A stretch of DNA of 64,000 nt from Huaxiibacter chinensis (GCF_022171985.1 NZ_JAJVHF010000007.1:1-64000), one strand, 5' to 3'; positions 26,652-37,467 are shown, counted from the stretch's first letter. A program made the numbers and translations. The notes: generated by a model not told the origin, from the sequence alone.

Positions 26652-28354
26652 GTGCTGCACAACAGCGCGGGCTTGCGCTGTGGGCTGCCCTGCTCAGTGC
26701 AGTGGTCTGCGTGGGGTTCCTGCCGGTCACCCGCCTGGTTTCTGTGCTCATTCTGCTGACGGTGCTGGGTCTTATCCTGGCGTTCTGGACTTTCACCCGT
26801 CGTCGTGCGGAGCATGACGTCACTCTGCGTCTGGACGACCTCCCGGAAGCCACTTACCGTCAGCCCGTGGTGCTGGTTTGTGGCGATCTGCCGCTGGCAT
26901 GTATGCAGCAGTCACCGGTGCTTACGGTTACACAGGGATGCTGGATCCGTGTGGAGGATCATCAGAATTTGGAGCAGGCAGTCCGCCAGATACTGTGGCT
27001 GCGCCCTGACTGGGGCCGCCAGCTGTCTGTGATGGTCAGCGTCTGTCCGCAGAAACATGCGGACAGCGAGCGCCTTACCAGTCGTCTGCTGGCCCTGCGC
27101 TGGCAAATCAGCCAGCTGCGTAAAGAAACGGGTCATTCTGTGCCGCTGATTCTGAATGGTCAGGTTGGCAGCGCGATGATGAATGATCTGCTCTGGCAGG
27201 CGGCTATCCCGGGGGAAGGGGTGAGGATCTGGCGTGAGTTTTCAGCGCCGAGTTCATTTTCTGCATGGATCACCACCGGTGGGTCGCCTGCGTTGCAGCA
27301 ACAGGTGTTGATGAACAGCCTGATGAGCTGGTTCCATCAGCACGTCGAGGCTGTCTTTATGGATGAGAATCCCGACATTCCTGTTATCGCACCTGGTGAG
27401 GTGCTGTGTCGAATGGGACCGATCCTTGCCGGAAGTCTGGCCACATCTGCCTGGACTGCGTGGCTTTCCCGTCACACTGCGATGCAGCAGGTTGCGGGCT
27501 GGCAGCCGGTGGGAACGGACAGTACGGTTATCTCCCCCTTCCCGGATTTTATCCTGCCGCTGCTGCCCGAAGGGCGAGGCATGACGCCGCGTGGACGAGC
27601 CTTCCGTTGTGCGCTCGGGATTTTCACGCTGGCAGCGATTGCAGCACTACTCAGTAGTGGTTGGAACAACCACCAGTTGCTGCAGCGTGTGAGTTTCGAT
27701 ATTGCTCGCTATGACCGTATCCCGATGCAAGATTTCGGGCCAAAAGCCGACGCGGTTGCCGTCCTGCGTGACGATGCGGCAGAGCTGGATGGCTGGGCGC
27801 GTAATGGTGTACCGGCGCGTATAAGCCTGGGCCTGTATCAGGGGGAACGGCTACGAATGCCTGTGCTGGATGCTATCCGCTCTTATGTACCCCCACCCCC
27901 GCCGCCTGAACCGCAGCCGAAACCGGTACCGAAAATTGTCCGCCTCGACAGTATGTCGCTGTTTGATTCTGGCCAATCCGTGCTGAAGGCTGGCTCCACC
28001 AAAATGCTGGTCAACTCACTGGTCGGTATCAAAGCGAAGCCGGGCTGGCTGATTGTCGTGTCCGGGCACACCGATAACACCGGCAATCCGCAACTGAACC
28101 AGACACTCTCTCAGAAACGTGCCGAAGCAGTGCGCGACTGGATGCGTGACACCGGTGACGTGCCGGAAAGCTGTTTTGCGGTGCAGGGCTATGGTGCAAG
28201 CCGTCCGATCGCAACCAATGACACCCCGGAGGGCCGTGCGCTCAACCGCCGTGTCGAAATCAGTCTGGTACCGCAGGCGAACGCCTGTCAGATACCGGGC
28301 CACACCCAGGCGTCATCGCAGGATGATGGCGCATCACAACACAATGGAGAGTAA
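26648..28354 (+). CDS. T6SS-associated OmpA-family peptidoglycan-anchor protein
   Basis: 568 residues from ATG 26648, which overlaps the tssL stop; the open frame upstream is tssL in another frame. Two membrane helices at the N-terminus (~10-50) and another near ~320 (CALGIFTLAAIAALLSSGW) flank a cytoplasmic/periplasmic middle. A proline-rich hinge (PPPPPPEPQPKPVPK) precedes an OmpA C-terminal domain with GHTDNTG and NQTLSQKRAEAVRDW, the peptidoglycan-binding signature. It probably supplies in trans the cell-wall anchoring that some TssL proteins carry fused (TagL-like). Confidence 0.85.
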   Translation: MSAAQQRGLALWAALLSAVVCVGFLPVTRLVSVLILLTVLGLILAFWTFTRRRAEHDVTLRLDDLPEATYRQPVVLVCGDLPLACMQQSPVLTVTQGCWIRVEDHQNLEQAVRQILWLRPDWGRQLSVMVSVCPQKHADSERLTSRLLALRWQISQLRKETGHSVPLILNGQVGSAMMNDLLWQAAIPGEGVRIWREFSAPSSFSAWITTGGSPALQQQVLMNSLMSWFHQHVEAVFMDENPDIPVIAPGEVLCRMGPILAGSLATSAWTAWLSRHTAMQQVAGWQPVGTDSTVISPFPDFILPLLPEGRGMTPRGRAFRCALGIFTLAAIAALLSSGWNNHQLLQRVSFDIARYDRIPMQDFGPKADAVAVLRDDAAELDGWARNGVPARISLGLYQGERLRMPVLDAIRSYVPPPPPPEPQPKPVPKIVRLDSMSLFDSGQSVLKAGSTKMLVNSLVGIKAKPGWLIVVSGHTDNTGNPQLNQTLSQKRAEAVRDWMRDTGDVPESCFAVQGYGASRPIATNDTPEGRALNRRVEISLVPQANACQIPGHTQASSQDDGASQHNGE

Positions 28355-28358
28355 TTCC

Positions 28359-28850
28359 ATGGCAATTCCTGTTTATCTTTGGCTGAAAGACGACGGCGGC
28401 GCGGACATTAAAGGGTCTGTTGACGTTCAGGATCGTGAAGGCAGCATCGAAGTTGTCGCTCAGGAGCATAACCTGTACATCCCGACTGACAACAACACCG
28501 GCAAGCTGACCGGTACCCGTATCCACACCCCGTTCCTGTTCACCAAGGAAATCGACTCGTCCAGCCCGTATCTGTACAAGGCCGTGACCACCGGTCAGAC
28601 CCTCAAATCAGCGGAATTCAAGTGGTACAAAATCAACGACGCGGGCCAGGAAGTGGAGTACTTCAACACCAAACTGGAAAACGTGAAAGTGGTGAAAGTG
28701 AATCCTGAAATGTATGACATCAAGGATCCTTCTAAAGAGAAGCACAACCACCTTGAGCGCATTGAGCTGCGTTACGAAAAAATCACCTGGACCTACAAAG
28801 ACGGCAACATCATTCATTCCGATTCCTGGAACGAACGCGCCACCGCGTAA
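28359..28850 (+). CDS. hcp: T6SS tube protein Hcp
   Basis: 163 residues from ATG 28359 (MAIPVYLWLKDDGG), with GGAGAG upstream; in-frame ATG 28344 would add five residues. Hcp hexamers stack into the inner tube and are secreted. The family signature spans the protein, ending YKDGNIIHSDSWNERATA. It follows the OmpA-family gene by 4 bases and is followed by a strong terminator, consistent with high expression. Confidence 0.97.
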   Translation: MAIPVYLWLKDDGGADIKGSVDVQDREGSIEVVAQEHNLYIPTDNNTGKLTGTRIHTPFLFTKEIDSSSPYLYKAVTTGQTLKSAEFKWYKINDAGQEVEYFNTKLENVKVVKVNPEMYDIKDPSKEKHNHLERIELRYEKITWTYKDGNIIHSDSWNERATA

Positions 28851-28856
28851 GTCACA

Positions 28857-28885
28857 GCGGACAGAGTTTCTCTGTCCGCTTTTTT
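28857..28885 (+). terminator. Strong intrinsic terminator directly after hcp
   Basis: GCGGACAGAG-TTT-CTCTGTCCGC then six T residues, 6 bases after the hcp stop. It splits the T6SS transcription unit, so clpV and the genes after it need read-through or a promoter in 28886-29019. Confidence 0.9.
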
Positions 28886-29019
28886 GCTGAGCGTCTGTTG
28901 TCACGGACGTTGAGCAAAGAACCTCACAAACTGCCTGCCTGACCACATGCGCTTTGGTCCCCTGAAAGGGAAACAGCGAGGGGCGGTAGCGTGCCCGGAA
29001 GCTATCAAGAGAGAGATAA

Positions 29020-31674
29020 ATGGAAAATCCAGCCATCCTGTTACGTCGTCTGAATCCCTACTGCGCCCGCGCAATGGAAGGGGCAGCCTCCCTGTGTCAG
29101 ACCCGCGCACACACCGAAATCCTGCCAGAGCACGTGCTGCTGAAGCTGCTGGAGCAGGGAGAGGGAGACCTGACAGTGCTGGCGCGCCGCTATGAGTGGG
29201 ATATGGACAGCATCTGGCAGGATTTGCTCGGCTGGCTCGATAAACAACCGCGTTCAGTACGCCAGCGTCCACAGCTATCGGGAAATATCCAGATGCTGAT
29301 GCAGGAAGCCTGGCTGATTGCCTCGCTTGCGGGAGAAGAACAGATCCGAAGTCATCATCTGCTGATGGCCCTCGTCGGGAAACAAAATCTGGTTCGCTGT
29401 GATGGTCTGTGGCCGCTGCTGACACTGGGGCTGAGCCAGCTGGAACGCCTGCGTCCGTTACTGGATGCCCAATCAGATGAACGCCCGGAAGTACAGCATG
29501 AAGCCGAACTGGCGCAGAGGCATGGTGGAGGCGTGGAGTTCATCGGGCGCCCTGTCGGCGCGGAGTTAAAAGAGGGAGAGCTGAGCCCGGCGCTACATAA
29601 CGCACTGGATAAATTCACCCTTGATGTCACCGCCAAAGCGAAAGAGGGTAAGATTGATCCGGTCTTTGGTCGCGACACTGAAATTCGCCAGATGGTGGAT
29701 ATTCTCTCCCGTCGTCGCAAGAACAATCCTATTCTGGTCGGTGATCCGGGCGTGGGAAAAACGGCACTGGTCGAAGGTCTGGCGCTGCGTATTGCCGAAG
29801 GCAACGTCCCGGAATCTCTCAAACCGGTCATCCTTCGCACCCTCGACCTGGGCTTGCTGCAGGCCGGTGCGGGTGTGAAGGGCGAATTCGAACAGCGGCT
29901 GAAGAACGTTATCGATGCGGTGCAGCAGTCACCGGTGCCGATTCTGCTTTTTATCGACGAAGCCCATACCATTATCGGAGCCGGCAATCAGGCGGGCGGC
30001 GCGGATGCGGCCAACCTGCTGAAACCGGCGCTGGCCCGTGGCGAACTGCGCACCATTGCCGCCACCACCTGGTCTGAATATAAACAATACTTCGAGCGCG
30101 ATGCCGCCCTGGAGCGCCGCTTCCAGATGGTGAAAGTGGACGAGCCGGATGATGACACCGCGTGTCTGATGCTGCGTGGCCTCAAATCCTGCTATGCCGA
30201 ACACCACAACGTACATATCACCGATGACGCAGTCCGCGCCGCGGTCACGCTGTCGCGCCGTTACCTGACTGGTCGCCAGTTGCCGGACAAGGCGGTTGAC
30301 CTGCTGGATACGGCCGCCGCCCGCGTGCGTATGAGCTTCGATACGGTGCCAGAACAAATTGTGCGCCTGAAAGCACAGCTGACCGCACTGGCACTGGAAG
30401 AGCAGGCACTGCTGGAAGATATCGCCGCAGGCAGCAACCGTCATGGCGACCGCCTGGGGGCCATTGAGCAGCAGCGGACTGAACTGGAAGCGCGTATCGA
30501 GGAGCAAGAGGCGCGCTTCAGCCATGAAAAGTCGCTTGCACAGCAGTTGATGGCCAGCCGACAGGATATCAGCCAGCAGGCTGAAATTTCCGATCTGCAG
30601 CAGCAGCTTGAACAGGCGCAACAGGGCGACGTGCTGGTTCAGGTGGATGTGGACCCCCGTACGGTCGCGAATGTTATCGCCGACTGGACCGGTGTACCGC
30701 TGTCTTCCCTGATGAAGGACGAGCAGACCGAGCTGCTGACCCTGGAAAACGAAATGGGTAAACGCGTGGTCGGCCAGGATGTTTCTCTTAATGCTATTGC
30801 ACAGCGTCTGCGTGCCGCCAAAACGGGCCTGACGTCCGAGAATGGTCCGCAGGGCGTATTCCTGCTGGTTGGCCCGAGCGGCGTCGGCAAGACCGAAACC
30901 GCACTGGCGCTCGCGGATGTGCTGTATGGCGGTGAAAAATCGCTGATTACCATCAACCTGTCCGAGTACCAGGAGCCGCACACTGTTTCCCAGCTGAAAG
31001 GCTCCCCACCGGGCTACGTGGGCTACGGTCAGGGCGGCATCCTCACCGAAGCCGTGCGCAAGCGCCCGTACAGCGTGGTACTGCTCGATGAAGTGGAAAA
31101 GGCGCACCGCGACGTCATGAACCTGTTCTACCAGGTGTTCGATCGCGGCTTTATGCGCGACGGTGAAGGCCGAGAAATCGACTTCCGTAATACCGTTATT
31201 CTGATGACCTCGAATCTTGGTAGCGACCACCTGATGCAGCTGCTGGACGAACAGCCGGAAGCGACCGAAGCGGATCTGCACGAACTGCTGCGTCCGATTT
31301 TACGCGACCACTTCCAGCCAGCACTGCTGGCCCGTTTCCAGACCGTAATTTACCGCCCTCTGGCGGAAGCGGCCATGCGTACCATCGTGGAAATGAAGCT
31401 TTCACAGGTCAGCAAGCGCTTACATCGTCACTACGGCCTGACCACGCAGATTGATGAGAGCCTGTATGACGCACTCACTGCCGCCTGCCTGCTGCCGGAC
31501 ACTGGCGCACGCAACGTCGACAGTCTGCTCAATCAACAAATCCTGCCGGTGCTGAGCCAGCAGTTACTGACCCACATGTCCGCGAAACAGAAACCACAGT
31601 CGCTATGCCTTAGCTGGAGTGAGGAAGAGGGTATCGGGCTGGAGTTTGACCGTAAACAAGGAGTGCACGCATGA
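29020..31674 (+). CDS. clpV: T6SS sheath-recycling AAA+ ATPase ClpV (TssH)
   Basis: 884 residues. Hexameric ClpB-type unfoldase that disassembles contracted sheath. An N-terminal Clp-N domain is followed by two ATPase domains, with Walker A GDPGVGKT (241-248) and GPSGVGKT (618-625), and LFIDEAHT and [10 protein letters not shown] as Walker B. The middle coiled coil (~435-530) is rich in E/Q/L. Weak purine-rich site (AGAGAGA) before ATG. It overlaps vgrG by 4 bases. Confidence 0.97.
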   Translation: MENPAILLRRLNPYCARAMEGAASLCQTRAHTEILPEHVLLKLLEQGEGDLTVLARRYEWDMDSIWQDLLGWLDKQPRSVRQRPQLSGNIQMLMQEAWLIASLAGEEQIRSHHLLMALVGKQNLVRCDGLWPLLTLGLSQLERLRPLLDAQSDERPEVQHEAELAQRHGGGVEFIGRPVGAELKEGELSPALHNALDKFTLDVTAKAKEGKIDPVFGRDTEIRQMVDILSRRRKNNPILVGDPGVGKTALVEGLALRIAEGNVPESLKPVILRTLDLGLLQAGAGVKGEFEQRLKNVIDAVQQSPVPILLFIDEAHTIIGAGNQAGGADAANLLKPALARGELRTIAATTWSEYKQYFERDAALERRFQMVKVDEPDDDTACLMLRGLKSCYAEHHNVHITDDAVRAAVTLSRRYLTGRQLPDKAVDLLDTAAARVRMSFDTVPEQIVRLKAQLTALALEEQALLEDIAAGSNRHGDRLGAIEQQRTELEARIEEQEARFSHEKSLAQQLMASRQDISQQAEISDLQQQLEQAQQGDVLVQVDVDPRTVANVIADWTGVPLSSLMKDEQTELLTLENEMGKRVVGQDVSLNAIAQRLRAAKTGLTSENGPQGVFLLVGPSGVGKTETALALADVLYGGEKSLITINLSEYQEPHTVSQLKGSPPGYVGYGQGGILTEAVRKRPYSVVLLDEVEKAHRDVMNLFYQVFDRGFMRDGEGREIDFRNTVILMTSNLGSDHLMQLLDEQPEATEADLHELLRPILRDHFQPALLARFQTVIYRPLAEAAMRTIVEMKLSQVSKRLHRHYGLTTQIDESLYDALTAACLLPDTGARNVDSLLNQQILPVLSQQLLTHMSAKQKPQSLCLSWSEEEGIGLEFDRKQGVHA

Positions 31675-34172
31675 GTAGTCATCTCCCGATAAGGTTCAGC
31701 CACAGCCATCATCAGTTGTCGGTGAAGGGATGTGTAGCAGAGCTGGATGTACTGGCGTTCGAAGGCGATGAAGCCCTGAGTACGCCGTTCAGTTACCGTA
31801 TTGAATTCACGAGCCCTGACCATGCCTTCAGCAAAGAGATGATGCTGATGAAAGCCGCCTCCCTGACGCTGCAGGCCCCGGTTGATCAGGGTTACGGCAT
31901 CAAAATGCAGCAGGTCGTGCGAACCCTTCAGGGGGTGGTGAGCGGCTTTGAACGTCTCAACACCTCAAAAGATGAAACCCACTATGCCCTGACGCTCCAG
32001 CCACGCCTGGCGCTGCTTGACCGTTCGCACCAGAACGCCATTTATCAGGACATGTCGGTCCCGCAAATCGTGGAAAAAATCCTGCGCGAGCGGCACAGCT
32101 TTAAAGGACAGGATTTTCTGTTCTCGCTTGCAAAAGAGTACCCGCGCCGTGAGCAGGTGATGCAGTACGGTGAGGACGACCTGCATTTTATCACCCGCCT
32201 GCTGGGCGAAGTCGGTATCTGGTTCCGCTTCACCACCGACACGCGCCTGAACATCGACGTCGTGGAGTTTTACGACAGCCAGCAGCGTTACGAGAAAGAC
32301 CTGACGCTGCCGTCAGTACCCCCATCAGGGCAACATTCGGAAGGCGTGGATTCGGTCTGGGGCATGGAATGTCATCACAACGTGGTGCAGAAACTGGTCA
32401 GCACCCGCGACTACAACTACCGTCAGGCGACGGAAGACATGAACACCCGGGTGGACGCGACCCTCGGGGATGCCACCACCTGTGGTGAGGCCTACCACTA
32501 CGGCGATAATTATCTGACACCGGGAAGTGCGTATGACCGCAATCCGGCCCCGGAGTCCGGGGCATTTTATGCCCGCATTCGTCACGAGCGTTATCTGAAT
32601 GGCCAGACGCAGACCCATGCCATCACCAGCTGTCCGACGCTCTCTCCGGGGCAGGTGCTGAAAGTCAACGGCGGATACGAAGTGGCTGAGGTATTCAGCA
32701 AGGGTGTGGTCATCACGGCGATGCACAGCCATGCGCGCCGTGATGAAGATTTTGGCGTCACGTTCGACGGCATCCCGGACAGCAGGGATTTTAGTTTCCG
32801 TCCTGAGCCTGGCTCACGTCCGGTGATGGCTGGCACATTGCCGGCACGCGTCACGAGCACCACCGAGAACGACACTTACGGCCACATCGATAAAGATGGC
32901 CGCTATCGGGTCAACATGCTGTTTGACCGTGATAACTGGGAGACCGGCTTCGAGAGCCTGTGGGTCCGTCAGTCTCGCCCCTATGCTGGCGATACTTACG
33001 GTCTGCACCTGCCACTGCTGGCGGGCACCGAAGTGGCCATCGGCTTTGAAGATGGTAACCCGGACAGACCGTACATCTCCGGCGTGCTGCACGACTCGGC
33101 CCACGGCGACCACGTCACCATCCGTAACTACAAACGCAACGTCCTGCGCACCCCGGCGAACAACAAAATCCGTCTGGATGACGAGCGCGGAAAAGAGCAT
33201 ATCAAAGTCTCGACGGAGTACGGCGGCAAGAGTCAGCTGAACCTCGGACATTTAGTGGATGCTGAGAAGCAAAAGCGCGGTGAAGGTTTTGAACTCAGAA
33301 CCGACAGCTGGGGCGCGATACGGGCGCAGAATGGGCTGTTTATCAGTGCGGACGGGCAGGCGAAGGCGCAGGGCCAGGTGCTGGAGATGCAGGCGGCGAT
33401 GAGCCAGCTGCAACTGGCCCTGAACCAGGCCGAGGCCCTGAGCGGGGCAGTTGAAACAGCCAAAGCCGAACTGGCTGATATCCAGGCTCAGAAGATGCTG
33501 CTGCAGCAGACGCTTACCGATTTAAAACAGTCCGCGCTGTTACTCTCCGCCCCGGAGGGCATTGCCCAGAGCACGCCAAAAAGTGTGCAGCTGTCAGCGG
33601 GTGAGAATGTTATCAGCACCAGCGGCAAACATACTGATTTCAGTGCACTGAAAAGATTCACCGTGGCGGCCGGGGAGAGGGTGAGTTTGTTTGCCCAAAA
33701 ATTGGGTATCAAAATGTTTGCCAGCCAGGGGAAAGTGGAGATACAGGCGCAGGGGGATGAGATGACGCTGGATGCGCTGAAAGATATCCGCATCAGCAGC
33801 AGCGAAGGCAGGCTGGTCATCAGCGCGAAACAGGAAATCATCCTCACCAGCGGAGGCGGCTATATCCGTATTGCTGATGGTGTCGTGGAGTGTGCGGCGC
33901 CGGACAAAATTATCCAGCGGGCAGCGGTGTGGCAGAAGTTTGGCGGTCAGAGCCTGAGCGTGGCGGCGCAGAGCTGGGAAAACACTGATTTTGCCATAAC
34001 GCCTGAAGTCAGAAGGTTATCGGATGACTCGCCGGTGGCCGGTCTGAAGCTGGGTTTAACAGGCGGGGATGGCACGCAGCAAAGTTTAGCGACCTCCGCT
34101 TCAGGGACCACTGCGGTGCAGAATAATGTAAATGTCGATTCTCTCAACGCCTCTTTGCTGGATAAAACATAA
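31671..34172 (+). CDS. vgrG: T6SS spike protein VgrG (TssI)
   Basis: 833 residues. The trimeric spike has gp27-like and gp5-like N-terminal parts (to ~500, with RVNMLFDRDNWE and VAIGFEDGNPDRPYI), a long helical stretch (~555-625) and a DUF2345-type beta-prism tail (~630-740). The last ~80 residues (VWQKFGGQSL to the end) form a loader-like tail; no enzyme domain was recognised there. The lipase gene follows at 34276 and is the probable cargo. Confidence 0.95.
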   Translation: MSSHLPIRFSHSHHQLSVKGCVAELDVLAFEGDEALSTPFSYRIEFTSPDHAFSKEMMLMKAASLTLQAPVDQGYGIKMQQVVRTLQGVVSGFERLNTSKDETHYALTLQPRLALLDRSHQNAIYQDMSVPQIVEKILRERHSFKGQDFLFSLAKEYPRREQVMQYGEDDLHFITRLLGEVGIWFRFTTDTRLNIDVVEFYDSQQRYEKDLTLPSVPPSGQHSEGVDSVWGMECHHNVVQKLVSTRDYNYRQATEDMNTRVDATLGDATTCGEAYHYGDNYLTPGSAYDRNPAPESGAFYARIRHERYLNGQTQTHAITSCPTLSPGQVLKVNGGYEVAEVFSKGVVITAMHSHARRDEDFGVTFDGIPDSRDFSFRPEPGSRPVMAGTLPARVTSTTENDTYGHIDKDGRYRVNMLFDRDNWETGFESLWVRQSRPYAGDTYGLHLPLLAGTEVAIGFEDGNPDRPYISGVLHDSAHGDHVTIRNYKRNVLRTPANNKIRLDDERGKEHIKVSTEYGGKSQLNLGHLVDAEKQKRGEGFELRTDSWGAIRAQNGLFISADGQAKAQGQVLEMQAAMSQLQLALNQAEALSGAVETAKAELADIQAQKMLLQQTLTDLKQSALLLSAPEGIAQSTPKSVQLSAGENVISTSGKHTDFSALKRFTVAAGERVSLFAQKLGIKMFASQGKVEIQAQGDEMTLDALKDIRISSSEGRLVISAKQEIILTSGGGYIRIADGVVECAAPDKIIQRAAVWQKFGGQSLSVAAQSWENTDFAITPEVRRLSDDSPVAGLKLGLTGGDGTQQSLATSASGTTAVQNNVNVDSLNASLLDKT

Positions 34173-34275
34173 GGCGCTCTGTTATTTAGGAACATATCTT
34201 CGGGAAAACACAAGGTTGATTGCCCCGAATGTCTTTCTGAAAAGTATTTTCCTGAAAGGAAAAAGGACGGAAATC

Positions 34276-35946
34276 ATGGCGGAAGAAAATACTACAGGTA
34301 ATAAGAGCAGCCCCTCTATGACCTGTATAAAACCAGAATGGGATGACAGTGGAAAGATCTACTGGCCCGGCATACAGAATCAAAAAAAATCAGAGAATGC
34401 TAAAGCCGTTTTGCTTCAGCCGCCTGTCAAAGCGATCCCCGTTATCTTCCTGCCTGGGGTGATGGGGTCTAATTTGATGGCAAACATAGCCTCAAAAACC
34501 GAAGTTATTTGGCGTGGCGATAGTTCAGCGGGCGTATTTTTTAAATGGGCTGGAATGGACGGTGAGCGCAGAAGAAAATTACTTAATCCTGACACCACGA
34601 AGGTGGATAATCGTGGGGATATCAACCAGACCCTCTATTCTCCGATTTCCGATGATGGGAAATTATTTACAACCCGGCGGGAACGGGGCTGGGGGGAGGT
34701 TTTATCCTTCAGCTACGGTAAATTTTTAAGTGTTTTACAAGGTGCGCTGTTGGATGACTGGCAGCAGGATCTTGTTAACTACGGCAAATCAGCGCCAGAG
34801 AAAAATGGGGTACTAAGCCAGCTGGTCGGCAAATCTCTGTCTGGGGGAAAAGATGCCGAAATTACCGGTGAATCTGTCCTGACCCAGGAAGAACTGAACC
34901 ATTTTCAGAACTTTTTATTCCCGGTACACGTTTATGGCTATAACTGGCTGCAGGATAATAAAACCTCGGCGGAAGGGCTGGTCGCCTTTATCGACAGGAC
35001 GATAAGGCTCTATAAAAATCACTGTGGCCACGGCATGCCTTTTCCTCCCGGACAGGAAAAAGTCATTATCATCACCCATTCCATGGGCGGGCTGGTGGCG
35101 CGCTACGCGTCCCAGGTCAGCGGAGCAAAAGATAAAATTCTGGGGATAGTGCATGGGGTGATCCCCGACCTTGGCTCACCGGCGGCGTACCGCCGCATGA
35201 AGGTTGGCGCTAAACAGGAAGGCATGGCCGGGGCCGTGCTGGGCAATACGGCAGAAGAGCTGATGCCGGTCCTGGCCAGGGCTCCCGCGCCGCTTCAGCT
35301 CTTGCCCTCGGCGAAATACCTTGCCGGGACTCCCTGGCTGACCGTGGAAGGGGCTGGCGAAGACGGTAGTGATGTAAAACTGCCGCAGACCCGCGATCCT
35401 TTCGGTGAAATATATCTGAATAAAACTCTCTGGTACCGCCTGTATGAATCCGACATTATCGATAAGGATGAGGCAATTAATCAGAGTAACTGGACTAACT
35501 ATGTACGTTTAGTTGATAAGCCTGTCCGCAAGTTTATTTCTCTCATGGATAGTAGAGGCTATCACCCTAATACTTACGCTTTTTACGGCCATAAAATCGA
35601 CTCCGACGGTACTTTAGCGTGGCGGAAAACCTCCATCACCTATCCGAAAAATACACATGAAAATGACAGGAGGCTACCCAACAACTATCGGGAGATCCCC
35701 CTGCCATTTAATCGTTCCCAGATGTACGTTGTCACCTCTTCAAAAACGCCGGGTGATGGCACGGTGCCAGTGGAGTCACTGAGCGCCATATGCCGCAACA
35801 GCGAAATCAAAAGTGTTCTGGCAACCGGCGTTGACCATCAGGGGGCCTACGACGTCAGCAGCCTGAAGGATATAAAAGACAGGCCAGCCCTGCAGTTTAC
35901 CCTCAGGGCTATTGTAAAAATGGTCCAGGAGATCCCAATCCCATGA
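34276..35946 (+). CDS. T6SS lipase effector, alpha/beta hydrolase (Tle4-like)
   Basis: 556 residues from ATG 34276, preceded by AAGGACGG; an upstream open frame overlapping vgrG is not needed. IPVIFLPGVMGSNL forms the oxyanion region, T-H-S-M-G-G carries nucleophile S269 (first Gly of GxSxG replaced by Thr), and GDGTVPVESLS and GVDHQGAYD supply the likely Asp and His. The arrangement resembles LCAT/PGAP1-like lipases. There is no signal peptide, as expected for a spike-delivered effector. It sits between vgrG and an overlapping periplasmic-protein gene, a standard lipase/immunity layout. The Tle4 assignment is inferred from fold and partner. Confidence 0.8.
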   Translation: MAEENTTGNKSSPSMTCIKPEWDDSGKIYWPGIQNQKKSENAKAVLLQPPVKAIPVIFLPGVMGSNLMANIASKTEVIWRGDSSAGVFFKWAGMDGERRRKLLNPDTTKVDNRGDINQTLYSPISDDGKLFTTRRERGWGEVLSFSYGKFLSVLQGALLDDWQQDLVNYGKSAPEKNGVLSQLVGKSLSGGKDAEITGESVLTQEELNHFQNFLFPVHVYGYNWLQDNKTSAEGLVAFIDRTIRLYKNHCGHGMPFPPGQEKVIIITHSMGGLVARYASQVSGAKDKILGIVHGVIPDLGSPAAYRRMKVGAKQEGMAGAVLGNTAEELMPVLARAPAPLQLLPSAKYLAGTPWLTVEGAGEDGSDVKLPQTRDPFGEIYLNKTLWYRLYESDIIDKDEAINQSNWTNYVRLVDKPVRKFISLMDSRGYHPNTYAFYGHKIDSDGTLAWRKTSITYPKNTHENDRRLPNNYREIPLPFNRSQMYVVTSSKTPGDGTVPVESLSAICRNSEIKSVLATGVDHQGAYDVSSLKDIKDRPALQFTLRAIVKMVQEIPIP

Positions 35947-37034
35947 AGACAATCTGGCAGCTTACAGCGTTATCGATTATGGCGGGCAGTATGCTTTTTA
36001 TTGCCCAGGCTACGGCATCCACGCCAGTGCAGAAGGGCAGTCCAGTGATAAATACTTTGTTTGCGCAAACCAAACCACAGTGCATCGGGCGCTATGTGAT
36101 TGACGTTCCCGGTTCGTTTAACAATCAGCTTCACGATATGGTTTTTATCGATGATTTTAAAATTGAAAGTAAACCTCTCTATCCGCCTGCATTTAAACAG
36201 CGGATACAGCGAAGAGAGCAGGAACTGCGTGATGCTATAAATAAGCCTGAAAATGAGTCTGTAAATGCACCGTTTATAAAAGAAAAAATTGAGTTGCCTG
36301 ATGGTAAGGGGGTTGTTTTTGACAGGAATATTTCAGGAGAAGATGACCTCGGGAGAGTTTTAGAGGCGCATGTATTTGTAAATGCGACGGCTTTTATTAT
36401 TACGACGGAAATACTTGATTTATCCAGTCCTAAATATAGGGAAAGAAAAAAAACATACATTAAAGCTGGTTTTACCGAAGCTCAAATGAATGAGAAGCCA
36501 GCCAGGCTGGCGGCCCTGCAGTCTCTGATATCACGGCTTAGCGGCAGAAAAGATGAGGATATTCCATCTGCTAAAGGCGTGTGTATACCGAATGGGTTTA
36601 TCCGGGATGATGGCGGAAAGCACAAAGAAACTCTTACTTTCAGGTATGAGAGTGATGATTTTGTTTTTGGTGTCAATATGGATAACACAATTAAGGGCTC
36701 GGATGATACTCTATTTAACCGTAGTGCACTAATTAACAAAGCACTTAAAACGTCAAATCAGTACAGCATAAAAAAGGTAGCACTCTCACCGAATGGTATT
36801 CCTGCAGAATCATGGTTATTTGGCGGTATCCAAACGATTAGAAATGGTACGACGGGAAAAGATGAAAAGAACACATTCTATGATTTTATGCTTTATGCGA
36901 ACGAACGTGATGCCACACCGGATAAACCGAATCTTAATATTGGATTTGGCAGTGAGTATAAAAAAACGCGTTACAGCGAAGCGCAGATGATTGAAATCTG
37001 GGACCGGCTGGTAAATTCCCTTCGTTATAAGTAG
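35943..37034 (+). CDS. Periplasmic immunity protein for the lipase (Tli4-like)
   Basis: 363 residues. Sec signal peptide (~1-25, probable cleavage ATA-S) sends it to the periplasm, where a phospholipase effector would act. The body lacks enzyme motifs and resembles the Tli4 immunity family (CIGRYVIDVP, GVCIPNGFI, AESWLFGG). It overlaps the effector gene by 4 bases (ATGA), so toxin and antidote are translationally coupled. The gene is visibly more A+T-rich than vgrG, a sign of cassette exchange. Confidence 0.78.
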   Translation: MKTIWQLTALSIMAGSMLFIAQATASTPVQKGSPVINTLFAQTKPQCIGRYVIDVPGSFNNQLHDMVFIDDFKIESKPLYPPAFKQRIQRREQELRDAINKPENESVNAPFIKEKIELPDGKGVVFDRNISGEDDLGRVLEAHVFVNATAFIITTEILDLSSPKYRERKKTYIKAGFTEAQMNEKPARLAALQSLISRLSGRKDEDIPSAKGVCIPNGFIRDDGGKHKETLTFRYESDDFVFGVNMDNTIKGSDDTLFNRSALINKALKTSNQYSIKKVALSPNGIPAESWLFGGIQTIRNGTTGKDEKNTFYDFMLYANERDATPDKPNLNIGFGSEYKKTRYSEAQMIEIWDRLVNSLRYK

Positions 37035-37097
37035 CGCTGGTAAAATTAGTCATGCTTTCTGTATACATCCACAATATTTGAAAATAGAGGATGCGCA

Positions 37098-37376
37098 ATG
37101 AGTGTCGGTTATTTTTTAAGAGTCGGTGATAGCACCACCTGTGGTGGGAAGATCCTTACCGGCGATCCTACATTTCAATGGTATGGCGTTTCTGCTGCCA
37201 GAGAAGGAGATATGGTTAACTGCGGTAAGTACCCGGGAACTTACAAAATCTTATGCGGAGCTGCAGATACATTCGATGGAGGCCAGCTTCTGGCGGGGTC
37301 ACTTGATAGCTTTAGTTCCTGCCCATGTCACGCGAAATTTATCCCTGGTATTCCGGATAGCTATTCTAAGGCCTAA
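37098..37376 (+). CDS. PAAR-domain spike-tip protein
   Basis: 92 residues, a stand-alone PAAR protein without an effector extension. It keeps the family pattern (R-V-G-D-S-T-T-C-G-G, A-R/A-E-G-D-M-V-N-C, and a C-terminal S-C-P-C-H-A). PAAR proteins cap and sharpen the VgrG trimer, usually with a metal ion held by His/Cys. GAGG precedes ATG by a good distance. Confidence 0.88.
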   Translation: MSVGYFLRVGDSTTCGGKILTGDPTFQWYGVSAAREGDMVNCGKYPGTYKILCGAADTFDGGQLLAGSLDSFSSCPCHAKFIPGIPDSYSKA

Positions 37377-37467
37377 GAAAGGTGTGGGGATATTAGAAAA
37401 AAACATCAGCACTGAAAAAATTTAAACACTGCATCCCTCAGAGGTAGAAGACAAAAAGGAATGACTA

